The translations under genes and the position numbers were made by a program. Under the pieces are notes generated by a model, which saw only the letters and a program-made list of their open reading frames with translations, was not told the origin of the DNA and made no database searches. A stretch of DNA of 16,333 nt from a bacterium (lineage in GTDB: Bacteria; Patescibacteriota; Patescibacteriia; Buchananbacterales; UBA6539), in contig JAHFHR010000007.1 of assembly GCA_023246815.1 (NCBI GenBank), positions 1 through 16,333 of the forward strand, written 5' to 3'. How positions within the stretch are numbered: position 1 is the stretch's first letter; each line of letters begins with the position of its first letter. This document shows positions 1 to 7,605 of this stretch, one piece after another.

Positions 1-922
1 TCCACAAACTAACATCATCAGTACTATTATTTCTAAAGAATCCCCCAACGAAAGTAGAGGTGTCTTTTAGAAATTGGAATCCTTCATACGTATTGGTAGT
101 CAAACTTGTTTGTACAGAAACTCTTGAAGAGTATATTGCATCATCATCACGAACCGTCACCTTTGAGTTTACGGGGGGTGCACTAGTTCCAATACCAACC
201 CGGTCAGTGCCGGTTGTTAAGTGGACGTTGGTTCCAGTTCTGGTCCAGCTAGTATTGCCAATCTGATTCCAATTAGATTTACAGTCATTAGTAGTCCCTA
301 AACAAATACTAGTTGCAAAAAGACCTTGACCGCTGACGCTGGTGAAAAAGCCTCCCCAGCTTGTATTAGAGATTCCATAGATAGCAGCATTTTGACTTCC
401 GACGTATAGACCAATATTGTTGTTAACAGGATTACCAAAAAGGCTAGTATGGTTGGCAATCAATAGTGAGACTGATTCTAAGGCGAGTGTTGTGTGGCGA
501 TCCGCACCCACTGCTACCGAACCTCCCAGGCCATTATTGTTATAGAAAATATTGCTAGGATTAGTACCACTGAGCTGCCAAAGATCACCACCACCAATTG
601 ACCCGTCGTCAAAGGCGGTTATACAGTCATTGTCAGGATTGCCATCGCTATCTGGTAAACAAATTTGAGTAGCGTCAGTTACTCCACTCACTATCAAATT
701 TCCAACCTGTCCTGTACCATTAATATTAAAATTAGCCCCAGATTGTTGTGAATTAGAGTTAAAAATAAACCCCGGTGGATTACCATCTGGCGGGGGCACA
801 GTCGGCCCAACCCAATCAAAACCCTGGGCAAAAACGCTGGCGACAAAAAAAGTGGCCGAAAAACCAGCCACCAACGCCCCAAAAATTGCTAACATTTTTA
901 CTAATTTAAAAGTTTTTTTCAT
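1..922 (-). CDS. Secreted surface protein with GIGT motif, N-terminal part, truncated by the window edge
   Basis: Reading the minus strand from the ATG at 920-922 gives 307 uninterrupted codons that run off position 1, so the C-terminus is missing. Residues 1-32 look like a Sec signal peptide: basic start (MKKTFKLVK), hydrophobic core 10-29, and likely cleavage after VFA at 32. The mature part is rich in Asn, Gly, Ser and Thr with little charge, typical of extracellular beta-structured or fibre-like proteins. Two cassettes each begin ICL and carry a second Cys followed by Trp (Cys 88/100 with Trp 115; Cys 207/214 with Trp 218). RVGIGTSAPP at about 241-250 is the GIGT-x(2-3)-P motif that precedes repeat or tail-fibre-like segments in many large bacterial surface proteins. 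The start lacks a Shine-Dalgarno sequence. It is transcribed divergently from lemA. The exact function is unknown; a cell-surface adhesin or fibre is an inference. Confidence 0.8.
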   Translation of the reverse strand, partial: MKKTFKLVKMLAIFGALVAGFSATFFVASVFAQGFDWVGPTVPPPDGNPPGFIFNSNSQQSGANFNINGTGQVGNLIVSGVTDATQICLPDSDGNPDNDCITAFDDGSIGGGDLWQLSGTNPSNIFYNNNGLGGSVAVGADRHTTLALESVSLLIANHTSLFGNPVNNNIGLYVGSQNAAIYGISNTSWGGFFTSVSGQGLFATSICLGTTNDCKSNWNQIGNTSWTRTGTNVHLTTGTDRVGIGTSAPPVNSKVTVRDDDAIYSSRVSVQTSLTTNTYEGFQFLKDTSTFVGGFFRNNSTDDVSLW

Positions 923-968
923 ACTTTTGTTTTATACCCAGGTCAAAGCCCAAATTTTTTTTCGTACT

Positions 969-998
969 TTGACTAAACCCTATTTTTTAGTATATAAT
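969..998 (+). promoter_or_regulatory. Putative sigma70-like promoter for the lemA operon
   Basis: TTGACT (969-974) and a perfect TATAAT (993-998) are separated by 18 bp. This is the best promoter match in the window. The predicted start near 1005 leaves a leader of about 90 nt before lemA. No comparably strong promoter was noticed in the short gaps between the next five genes, which fits one transcript through 7601. Confidence 0.6.
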
Positions 999-1017
999 AT
1001 ATCTAAATTGAAGCCAA
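989..1017 (-). promoter_or_regulatory. Putative sigma70-like promoter for the surface-protein gene
   Basis: On the minus strand, TTGGCT (1012-1017) is followed after 17 bp by TATACT (989-994). Transcription would start near 982 and give a leader of about 60 nt before the ATG at 922. The -10 box overlaps the -10 box of the plus-strand lemA promoter, so the two promoters probably compete. This is a consensus match by eye only. Confidence 0.4.
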
Positions 1018-1096
1018 GAATGACGACAAAATAGCAATGTGATTAAATATATTTTACCATAAAACATAATCCTAAGCAATTTATCTCTAGACCTCT

Positions 1097-1651
1097 ATGA
1101 CTAACCTCCTGTGGATAATCATTATCATCATTGTAGCCATGGTACTATGGCTGATGTTCGTTTTTAACAGCCTCATTCGATTAAAGAACCGAACGCAGGA
1201 AGCCCAGTCTGACATTGATGTTCAGCTCAAACGCCGCCATGACCTCATCCCCAACCTGGTTGAAACCGTCAAAGGCTATGCCAGCCATGAAAGTCAGCTG
1301 TTTGAAAAAGTAACCCAAGCCCGATCGCAAGCCATCAATGCCCAAGGTATGGGTGAAAAGGCGCGCGCGGAAAATATGCTGACCGAAGCGCTGAAGTCAG
1401 TATTCGCAGTAGCAGAGAACTATCCTGACCTCAAAGCATCACAAAACTTTTTACAGCTGCAGGATGAATTATCAGATACTGAAAATAAAATTCAGGCAGC
1501 CCGACGATTTTACAACGGTAACGCTCGTGACTTTAACACCGCTGCTGAAGTATTTCCTAATAACATGGTGGTTGGTATGCTGGGCTTCAAAAAATTTGAT
1601 TTCTTTGAGGCGGCGGCTGGCGAACGGGAAAACATCGCGGTGAAATTCTAG
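1097..1651 (+). CDS. lemA: LemA family membrane protein
   Basis: This 184-aa protein matches the LemA family in length and layout. Residues 4-26 form a hydrophobic N-terminal membrane segment. They are followed by the helical LemA domain, with the family-typical stretch KRRHDLIPNLVETVKGYA (45-62) and a second conserved block around 104-140 (AENYPDLKA, LQDELSDTENKI, ARRFYN). The C-terminal part should form a helical bundle; its side of the membrane and biochemical role are not established in general. The ATG at 1097 has no Shine-Dalgarno sequence upstream but places the TM segment at the very N-terminus as expected. It is the first gene of the operon, 3 bp before htpX. LemA and HtpX are a recurring gene pair, suggesting that LemA works with or modulates the protease. 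Confidence 0.93.
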   Translation: MTNLLWIIIIIIVAMVLWLMFVFNSLIRLKNRTQEAQSDIDVQLKRRHDLIPNLVETVKGYASHESQLFEKVTQARSQAINAQGMGEKARAENMLTEALKSVFAVAENYPDLKASQNFLQLQDELSDTENKIQAARRFYNGNARDFNTAAEVFPNNMVVGMLGFKKFDFFEAAAGERENIAVKF

Positions 1652-1654
1652 TCC

Positions 1655-2554
1655 ATGTACAAAGAAATTGACAGCAACAAACGAAAGACCGCGCTGCTCA
1701 TTACCCTCTTCATCGCCGTGGTGATGGGTATCGGTTGGGTATTTGCAGAGTTTTCTGAACTTGGTTACTCCAGTCTGGCTATTGCTGCTGTTATTTCCAT
1801 CGTTATTTCCATTGGTGGATATTTCAGCGGAGACAAAGTGGCGCTGGCATCAGCCGGCGCTCAAGGACCAATTCAAAAAAATGACAACCCCTACCTACAT
1901 CGAATGATTGAAAATCTAGTCATCACCGCTGGTCTGCCCATGCCAAAAATATACATCATTGCTGACCCGGCGATCAACGCTTTTGCCACCGGCCGTAATC
2001 CCCAACACGCTTCCATCGCGGTGACCACCGGCGCTATTGAAAAATTGGCCAACGAAGAACTGGAGGGTGTACTGGCACATGAGCTATCACACATTAAAAA
2101 CTATGACATTCTACTAATGACCGTGGTGTTGGTACTAGTAGGGTTGCTGGCGCTACTGGCTGATTGGTTTTTTCGGATGCATTTTTGGGGTGGTGGACGA
2201 AAACGAGACGGCGGTTCGGGCGGCGGACAAGCCCAAGCAATCCTGATGATTGCCGGCATTATACTGTTACTGCTGTCGCCCATTATTGGACAGCTGATCC
2301 AGTTAGCCATCTCACGAAAACGAGAATTCTTGGCTGATGCCTCGGGCTCACTGTTAACACGCTACCCAGAAGGACTAGCTAAAGCACTGGAAAAAATTGC
2401 CACTGAAAATATGCCCATGAAGCGAGCCAATAACGCCACTGCTCACCTCTATATCGCGACACCCTTTGGTCGCACTAAGCACGCTTTTTCTAAATTATTT
2501 GCTACCCATCCCCCAATCGCCGAACGCGTTGCAGCCTTGCGTAGCATGGCATAA
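1655..2554 (+). CDS. htpX: HtpX-type membrane zinc metalloprotease (M48 family)
   Basis: This 299-aa protein is an M48B HtpX-like endopeptidase that degrades damaged membrane proteins. Hydrophobic segments lie near 14-32, 40-56, 153-172 and 195-216. The zinc site is visible: HELSH at 142-146 supplies two His ligands and the catalytic Glu143, and REFLADASG (223-231) supplies the third ligand, Glu224. The terminal FATHPPIAERVAAL block is the family signature in which His285 and Pro286 are conserved. A Gly-rich loop (about 179-191) separates the second TM pair. Length and order match the usual HtpX of 280-300 residues. Arginine codons are strongly biased to CGA (7 of 13). It begins 3 bp after lemA without a Shine-Dalgarno sequence, so translational coupling is plausible. 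Confidence 0.95.
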   Translation: MYKEIDSNKRKTALLITLFIAVVMGIGWVFAEFSELGYSSLAIAAVISIVISIGGYFSGDKVALASAGAQGPIQKNDNPYLHRMIENLVITAGLPMPKIYIIADPAINAFATGRNPQHASIAVTTGAIEKLANEELEGVLAHELSHIKNYDILLMTVVLVLVGLLALLADWFFRMHFWGGGRKRDGGSGGGQAQAILMIAGIILLLLSPIIGQLIQLAISRKREFLADASGSLLTRYPEGLAKALEKIATENMPMKRANNATAHLYIATPFGRTKHAFSKLFATHPPIAERVAALRSMA

Positions 2555-2563
2555 ACAACCATC

Positions 2564-3076
2564 ATGAAAGTATTTGAGAATCCACAACGAGGAGCAGTTG
2601 AAGGGTACCGTGTACTGATTGCGGTCACCATAGCACTGGTGGTTGCACTGGCAATAGCAGCAATTATTTTTTTTAGTTTACGCACAATCATGCCCCAGTC
2701 TCCAGCTCCATTTAACCAAACAGGCACGACGAACAATCAAGCGGATGGAGGCCAGACAACCCCCATTGACTACAGCACAGACACTGACGGTGATGGTACC
2801 AGTGACTATGTTGAAAAGTTGAGCGGCACAAACCCTCAATCAGCAGAACAACCAGCACCGGAAGCAACCCCCATTGACTACAGCACAGACACTGACGGTG
2901 ATGGTACCAGTGACTATGTTGAAAAGTTGAGCGGCACAAACCCTCAATCAGCAGAACAACCAGCACCAGCCCCTGAGGTAACGCCGGTGGACTACACCAC
3001 GGACACCGATGGTGATGGTACGAGTGACTACATTGAAACATTGAGCGGCACAGACCCAAACACGCCCGGACAATAG
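2564..3076 (+). CDS. TM-anchored protein with three DxDxDG calcium-loop (TSP3-type) repeats
   Basis: This 170-aa protein has a cytoplasmic N-terminus, one membrane segment (about 17-38), a low-complexity linker (40-65) and three repeats. Each repeat holds TDTDGDGTSDY followed by V/I and E, then L, SGT and D/N-P. In the first, Asp73, Asp75, Asp77, Thr79, Asp81 and Glu84 fit positions 1-3-5-7-9-12 of a calcium-binding EF-hand-like loop. The motif with trailing GTDP/GTNP is the bacterial thrombospondin type 3 (TSP3_bac-like) repeat. The first two repeats are identical at DNA level; the third is diverged. Such repeats usually lie outside the membrane and rigidify on binding calcium. It sits 9 bp after htpX and 21 bp before clpC. 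Function unknown; a calcium-dependent spacer or ligand domain on the cell surface is an inference. Confidence 0.85.
   Translation: MKVFENPQRGAVEGYRVLIAVTIALVVALAIAAIIFFSLRTIMPQSPAPFNQTGTTNNQADGGQTTPIDYSTDTDGDGTSDYVEKLSGTNPQSAEQPAPEATPIDYSTDTDGDGTSDYVEKLSGTNPQSAEQPAPAPEVTPVDYTTDTDGDGTSDYIETLSGTDPNTPGQ
2757..3067 (+). repeat. Three in-frame tandem repeats, two of them identical over 103 bp
   Basis: The segments 2757-2859 and 2865-2967 are identical base for base at a period of 108 bp (36 codons). A third, diverged copy covers about 2981-3067. All are in frame inside the calcium-loop gene. Lack of even synonymous differences between copies 1 and 2 implies a recent duplication or gene conversion, while copy 3 is older. 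Confidence 0.9.
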
Positions 3077-3097
3077 ACAAGACAATACATAAAAAAA

Positions 3098-5593
3098 ATG
3101 AAATCAATTTTCCATCAATTCACCACCCACTCACGCAACGCCCTAAAAAATGCGTTTAATCTTGCGTTGGCTTCAGGCCATCGTATGGTAACGCCCCAGC
3201 ATATCCTCTATGGCTTGAGCCAGCAAAAAGGCAGCATCGCTGCGCAAATTTTAACCAAAGCCAACATTGATGATTTTGAAATAAAAAAATCAATTAGCCA
3301 ACATTTCTTGAGCAAACAAACCGTAACCCAAGTCGGTATCGCGCCAGCAACCAAAAAAGTTTTGGAAAAATCGTTTCTGATTGCCAATCAAAGCAACCAC
3401 AACTACATCGGTACCGAACATTTGTTAGCTTCAATCTTGGATACTCCCGACGGTATTGTCCAGGCGTTTTTTGAACAGCAAAGTATTGATGTAGAAGATA
3501 TCCAGCGGCAGATTGAGACCATTTTGAGCAGCACCTCAAAATTTCCCGATGTCACCGGATCACTCGGGGGTGTCAAAAATAACAATAAAAATGATGATCT
3601 TTTTGGTACCAGCCAACATGGCATGACGCAGACGCACAGTAACATGCTTGAAGCGTTTGCCACCAATCTCACGAACGACGTCATCCAAAAAGATATTGAC
3701 CCGGTAATCGGTCGAGAGATTGAGATTGAACGGCTGATTCAAATCTTATCACGCCGAACTAAAAACAATCCCCTGTTGCTGGGTGATCCGGGTGTGGGTA
3801 AAACCGCGATTGTTGAAGGACTAGCCAAAAAAATTATCAATGGTGATATTCCAGAAGTGCTGGCCAATAAAAAAATCTATACCCTTGATCTGTCGCTGGT
3901 GGTGGCCGGTACCAGCTTCCGTGGAGAATTTGAAAATAGGTTAAAACAAATTATCGCTGAAGTTAAAAAAAATCCTGACATCATCTTGTTTATTGACGAA
4001 ATTCACAACATTATCGGCGTTGGCTCAGCCACTGGCTCAATGGATGCTGCCAACATTCTCAAGCCGGCACTGGCTCGCGGGGAAATTCGTTGTATCGGCG
4101 CTACTACTACCGAAGAGTACAAAAAATATATTGAAAGTGATCCGGCACTGGAACGTCGGTTCCAGACCATTTTCGTTGACCAGCCAAGCGTTGAAAAAAC
4201 GATCAGCATTCTCAAGGGTGTCCGCGAAAATTATGAAACATTCCATCGTGTCACCATTAGTGATGAAGCAATCGTCGCGGCAGCGCAACTGTCAGAGCGG
4301 TACATCACTGAACGTTTTCTGCCGGACAAGGCAATTGACTTGATTGATGAGGCAGCTTCAGCCACTAAAATAAAAAATCTGGAGAACCAAGACGTCAAAG
4401 AAGTATGGGGCCTGGAACAACAGCTGAAAATGATATCCAACAAAAAACAGGAGGCCGTGCAAAAAGAAAGATTTGGCGCGGCGCTTAAGTACCGTGATCA
4501 GGAAGAAGCGATTCTGATACGGTTGCGAGATTTACAACATACCGCCACCGAAAAAAATCAGGTGACACTGGCGACGATCAACGAAAAAGATATCGCGCAG
4601 GTAGTGTCACGAATGACTGGTATTCCGCTCGATGATCTAATCCTCAAGGAGAAGAACTATCTACTCAACTTAGAAAAAAAAATGTCCAAACACGTCGTTG
4701 ACCAAGACGAGGCCATCGCTTCGGTCTCCGAATTTATCCGGCGCTCCCGCATGGGTATCGCTGACGCTCGACGTCCGATTGGTTCATTTATTTTCCTTGG
4801 CCCATCGGGTGTTGGGAAAACCGAACTGGCAAAAGTGCTGGCCGAGAGTGTGTTTGGCAGCCGCAGTGCGCTAATAAAAATTGACATGTCTGAATTTGCT
4901 GAAAGCTTCAACATTTCAAAATTGATCGGCGCGCCAGCCGGCTATGTTGGCTACAAAGAAGGAGCCAAGTTGACCGACGCTGTTAAACGTCGGCCATACT
5001 CAGTAGTACTGTTTGATGAGATTGAGAAAGCTCACCCTCAAATTTTCAACATCATGCTACAAATTCTTGAGGAAGGCTATATTACCGATGCCATTGGTAA
5101 AAAAATCAACTTCAAAAATACCATTATTATCATGACGTCCAATCTTGGCTCAGAGTACTTTACCAAACACGCCGCGCTTGGCTTTCAAACAGGGGCCAAA
5201 GACCAACACGGCGTGCGCGCTCGGGCCTTTCAGGAAATCCAAGAAAACGTCCTCAAGCGTCTTAAAGACACGTTCCCACCGGAATTCCTCAGTCGCATTG
5301 ATAAAACAGTGGTGTTCCAGCCACTCGGCAAAGACGCGATTGATAAAATCACCCGTCTACAGTTAGCTGAACTTAAAGATAGGCTGGCGCAGCAACAGGT
5401 TACGCTCACGATTGATCCGAGCGTCGTGCGCCACGTTAGCACCATCAGCTACACTCCGGAAGTGGGCGCACGGGCGATCCGCAAAACAATCCAAGACCAG
5501 ATTGAGAATAAAATCGCTCATAAATTACTTACTGATACCAACGTACAGACAATGATTATCACGGTAGAAAATAAAGAAATTACGGTCCGCTAA
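3098..5593 (+). CDS. clpC: ClpC/ClpA-type AAA+ unfoldase, ATP-binding subunit of the Clp protease
   Basis: This 831-aa protein is a complete two-ring Hsp100 unfoldase that feeds substrates to ClpP. The N domain (about 1-145) has two Clp_N repeats (TPQHILYGL, GTEHLLASI). AAA1 has Walker A GDPGVGKT (229-236) and Walker B ILFIDEIH (296-303). A short middle region (about 435-480) with a UVR-like sequence (EAVQKERFGAALKYRDQEE) marks the ClpC rather than the ClpB type, which has a much longer coiled coil. AAA2 has Walker A GPSGVGKT (568-575) and Walker B VVLFDEIEKAHP (636-647). LGF at 694-696 sits where the ClpP-docking tripeptide belongs. The D2 small domain closes the protein, including PEVGARAIRKTI (787-798). 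No clpP gene lies in the window. The ATG follows an A-rich tract without a Shine-Dalgarno sequence. Confidence 0.95.
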   Translation: MKSIFHQFTTHSRNALKNAFNLALASGHRMVTPQHILYGLSQQKGSIAAQILTKANIDDFEIKKSISQHFLSKQTVTQVGIAPATKKVLEKSFLIANQSNHNYIGTEHLLASILDTPDGIVQAFFEQQSIDVEDIQRQIETILSSTSKFPDVTGSLGGVKNNNKNDDLFGTSQHGMTQTHSNMLEAFATNLTNDVIQKDIDPVIGREIEIERLIQILSRRTKNNPLLLGDPGVGKTAIVEGLAKKIINGDIPEVLANKKIYTLDLSLVVAGTSFRGEFENRLKQIIAEVKKNPDIILFIDEIHNIIGVGSATGSMDAANILKPALARGEIRCIGATTTEEYKKYIESDPALERRFQTIFVDQPSVEKTISILKGVRENYETFHRVTISDEAIVAAAQLSERYITERFLPDKAIDLIDEAASATKIKNLENQDVKEVWGLEQQLKMISNKKQEAVQKERFGAALKYRDQEEAILIRLRDLQHTATEKNQVTLATINEKDIAQVVSRMTGIPLDDLILKEKNYLLNLEKKMSKHVVDQDEAIASVSEFIRRSRMGIADARRPIGSFIFLGPSGVGKTELAKVLAESVFGSRSALIKIDMSEFAESFNISKLIGAPAGYVGYKEGAKLTDAVKRRPYSVVLFDEIEKAHPQIFNIMLQILEEGYITDAIGKKINFKNTIIIMTSNLGSEYFTKHAALGFQTGAKDQHGVRARAFQEIQENVLKRLKDTFPPEFLSRIDKTVVFQPLGKDAIDKITRLQLAELKDRLAQQQVTLTIDPSVVRHVSTISYTPEVGARAIRKTIQDQIENKIAHKLLTDTNVQTMIITVENKEITVR

Positions 5594-5595
5594 CC

Positions 5596-6351
5596 ATGGA
5601 CGATCTAGCTACACAAAAAAACCAACAGCGTGAATTGCAGCGTATTAAACGCGCTCAACAGCAACAGCAGGAGGCGGCACTTGATGAGGAACAAAAACGA
5701 GGGCAGGTGGTTAGGCGACAACAAGTTAACGATTTACGAAATCTTGATATACGACAACAAGGTGTACAAAGTGATCCTGTACTAGAACAGCTACGTCAAC
5801 TTGACCCGAAAAATCCTGGCGGTGAAAGTCGGGAACAACGAAAAATCGAATCACTGAAAAAAAAGAAAGAAGCAATAGATAAAGATAATAAATCAGACAA
5901 GGACACAGAGCGAATAGATAGAATAAACCAACGTATTGAGAGGTTAAAAAAACGCCATCTACGAAAAAGAGTGCTTGGGGTTCTACGTAACGGCAAGCAG
6001 GTTGGCCTGATCGGCAACATTCTTTTTTTCTTGCTCATGGCATACGCCATTCCGATTGACCTACTACCGTTTGTGAGCGGCGGATTATCAACAATGTTGG
6101 ATTGGATCCTTGACATTACTTTTTTTATAGCGGTATTCTTTGTCCTGTTCATCACTACTGGTGATCTACTCGGATCACTGATCGGTAGAAAAAGTATGAT
6201 TAACATTTTACAAACCATCGCCGAATTTATTCCCATAATTGATGCTCTACCATTTCATATACTCGCGGTAGTGCTGCTCTATCTTGACATTAAATATGGT
6301 ATAATGAAATTAGCAAAAGGATACTCATCCTCCCCTACCTCTCCATCATGA
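5596..6351 (+). CDS. Membrane protein with Gln-rich, highly charged coiled-coil N-terminal half
   Basis: I do not recognise a named family for this 251-aa protein. Residues 1-125 are hydrophilic and largely helical: a Gln/Arg/Glu-rich stretch with a run of five Gln (21-25), then Lys/Glu/Asp-rich segments (80-125) predicted to form coiled coil. The C-terminal half holds about three membrane segments (roughly 136-158, 166-190 and 203-230), with the motif AIPIDLLPF (151-159) in the first hairpin. A Ser/Pro-rich tail follows. The positive charge just before the first TM suggests that the coiled-coil half is cytoplasmic. It starts 2 bp after clpC, and its TGA stop overlaps the next ATG by 4 bp, so it is translationally coupled to the propeller gene. 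A membrane scaffold role is only an inference. Confidence 0.75.
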   Translation: MDDLATQKNQQRELQRIKRAQQQQQEAALDEEQKRGQVVRRQQVNDLRNLDIRQQGVQSDPVLEQLRQLDPKNPGGESREQRKIESLKKKKEAIDKDNKSDKDTERIDRINQRIERLKKRHLRKRVLGVLRNGKQVGLIGNILFFLLMAYAIPIDLLPFVSGGLSTMLDWILDITFFIAVFFVLFITTGDLLGSLIGRKSMINILQTIAEFIPIIDALPFHILAVVLLYLDIKYGIMKLAKGYSSSPTSPS

Positions 6352-7601
6352 ATCTCAACTGGCAACGCATCGCACTATTAATCGGCTTTATCCTCGCCGT
6401 TCTTTTGATCGGCTACGGACTCTATTTCATTTTTTTGCGTCCAGCGGTACCTACCACCACCCCAGGTGACACCACTGGAGCAGGCACGGGCAGTCTGCCG
6501 ACAACTAATGTCGGCGGTGGAATCCCGGTGGCAGGAAATGTTAACGCCACCCTACCAACCGGAACTCAAGGCGGTAGTGGCCAACCGGGTACCGAACAAC
6601 CAGCTGAAGCCTCAACCATCGCCCGAGGAGGACTCACCCAATCATCGGCATTAACCACCAGCGCCGCGATTCGGCCAACGCTTTCCGCAGATGGCGGCCG
6701 TATCTCCTACTATGATCCAACGACCGGACGATTCTACCAACTAACAACCGATGGACGAATTACCCCATTGTCTGAGGAAGTATTTTTTGAGGTCCAAAAT
6801 ATCACCTGGTCACCGAGCAAGAGCAAGGCCGTACTTGAATACCCCGACGGCGCCAATATCGTCTATGATTTTAATACCAAAAAACAGTACACCTTACCAC
6901 AACACTGGAAAGACTTCAGCTTCTCCCCTGACAGCGAGCGGGTAGTAGTCAAGAGTATTGGCACCTCTGTTGATAATCGCTGGTTAGCAGTATCAGACAG
7001 TGACGGTTCAGAAGCAACGCGGCTCAAAGAGTTGGGCGACCAAGACGCGACCGTTTACAATAACTGGTCACCTAATGGCCAAATCGTTGCGATGTACAGT
7101 GAAGACATAAATTTTGATCAGCAACGACTGTTTTTCGTCGGTTTGAATGACGAGAATTTCCAATCAACGGTGATTGAAGGACGAGGTTTCCAAGGGCAGT
7201 GGTCAAGTAGTGGAGATACACTACTCTACAGTGTTTACTCTAGTGAAACGAATTACAACCCAACATTGTGGATCGTTGATGCCAATGCCGCGAATACTGG
7301 CCAAAACCGACGGAGCCTGAAGCTCCAAACCTGGGCTGATAAATGCACCTTTGCCAACGACACCACCGTCTACTGCGCTGTTCCGCAGGCGCTGGTGGAA
7401 GGTTCCGGATTCTTCCAAGATGACTTAAATGTCGCGCCGTCCGATATTTATAAAATTGATCTCACCAGCGGCATTAAAACAAAAATCGCCACTCCTGAAA
7501 GCAACCTGGTAGCGGAAAACATTATTGTTGATAAAAATCAAAGCAACCTCTATTTCACGGACCGATTTGACGGCCGCCTCTACACCGTACGACTACGGTA
7601 A
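6348..7601 (+). CDS. TM-anchored extracytoplasmic beta-propeller (TolB/PD40-like) protein
   Basis: This 417-aa protein has a short cytoplasmic N-terminus, one membrane anchor (about 8-30), a Thr/Gly/Pro-rich linker (about 32-105) and a C-terminal propeller-like domain. Blade-like repeats of the WSP/FSPDG type are visible: RPTLSADGGRISYY (109-122), WSPSKSKAVLEY (154-165), FSPDSERVVV (192-201), WSPNGQIVAM (240-249) and WSSSGDTLLYS (285-295). These resemble the PD40/TolB repeats of periplasmic or surface beta-propellers. Only two cysteines occur, Cys333 and Cys343, close enough for a disulfide. It overlaps the upstream gene by 4 bp and is the last gene of the operon. A protein- or glycan-binding surface role is an inference; the fold assignment is moderately secure. 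Confidence 0.82.
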   Translation: MNLNWQRIALLIGFILAVLLIGYGLYFIFLRPAVPTTTPGDTTGAGTGSLPTTNVGGGIPVAGNVNATLPTGTQGGSGQPGTEQPAEASTIARGGLTQSSALTTSAAIRPTLSADGGRISYYDPTTGRFYQLTTDGRITPLSEEVFFEVQNITWSPSKSKAVLEYPDGANIVYDFNTKKQYTLPQHWKDFSFSPDSERVVVKSIGTSVDNRWLAVSDSDGSEATRLKELGDQDATVYNNWSPNGQIVAMYSEDINFDQQRLFFVGLNDENFQSTVIEGRGFQGQWSSSGDTLLYSVYSSETNYNPTLWIVDANAANTGQNRRSLKLQTWADKCTFANDTTVYCAVPQALVEGSGFFQDDLNVAPSDIYKIDLTSGIKTKIATPESNLVAENIIVDKNQSNLYFTDRFDGRLYTVRLR

Positions 7602-7605
7602 CGCC

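Noticed and set aside
694..882. A short minus-strand frame in 694-882
   Set aside because: It is out of frame with the continuous 307-codon surface-protein frame that covers the same DNA and has a signal peptide.
852..1034. A 60-codon plus-strand frame ahead of lemA
   Set aside because: It overlaps the signal-peptide codons of the surface protein and both promoters, and has no recognisable sequence.
2757..3067. CRISPR-like direct repeats
   Set aside because: The 108-bp period is in frame within a coding gene, with no spacer variety between repeats and no cas genes.
2712..3107. A 131-codon open frame on the minus strand rich in Ser, His and Cys, with repeats
   Set aside because: It is the antisense shadow of the tandem repeats in the calcium-loop gene, which explains its own repeats. 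The plus-strand frame has clear motifs and operon context.
5596..6351. UGA recoded as an amino acid
   Set aside because: UGA ends this gene at a 4-bp overlap with the next start, and also ends prgI, while no conserved gene contains in-frame UGA. The standard bacterial code applies.
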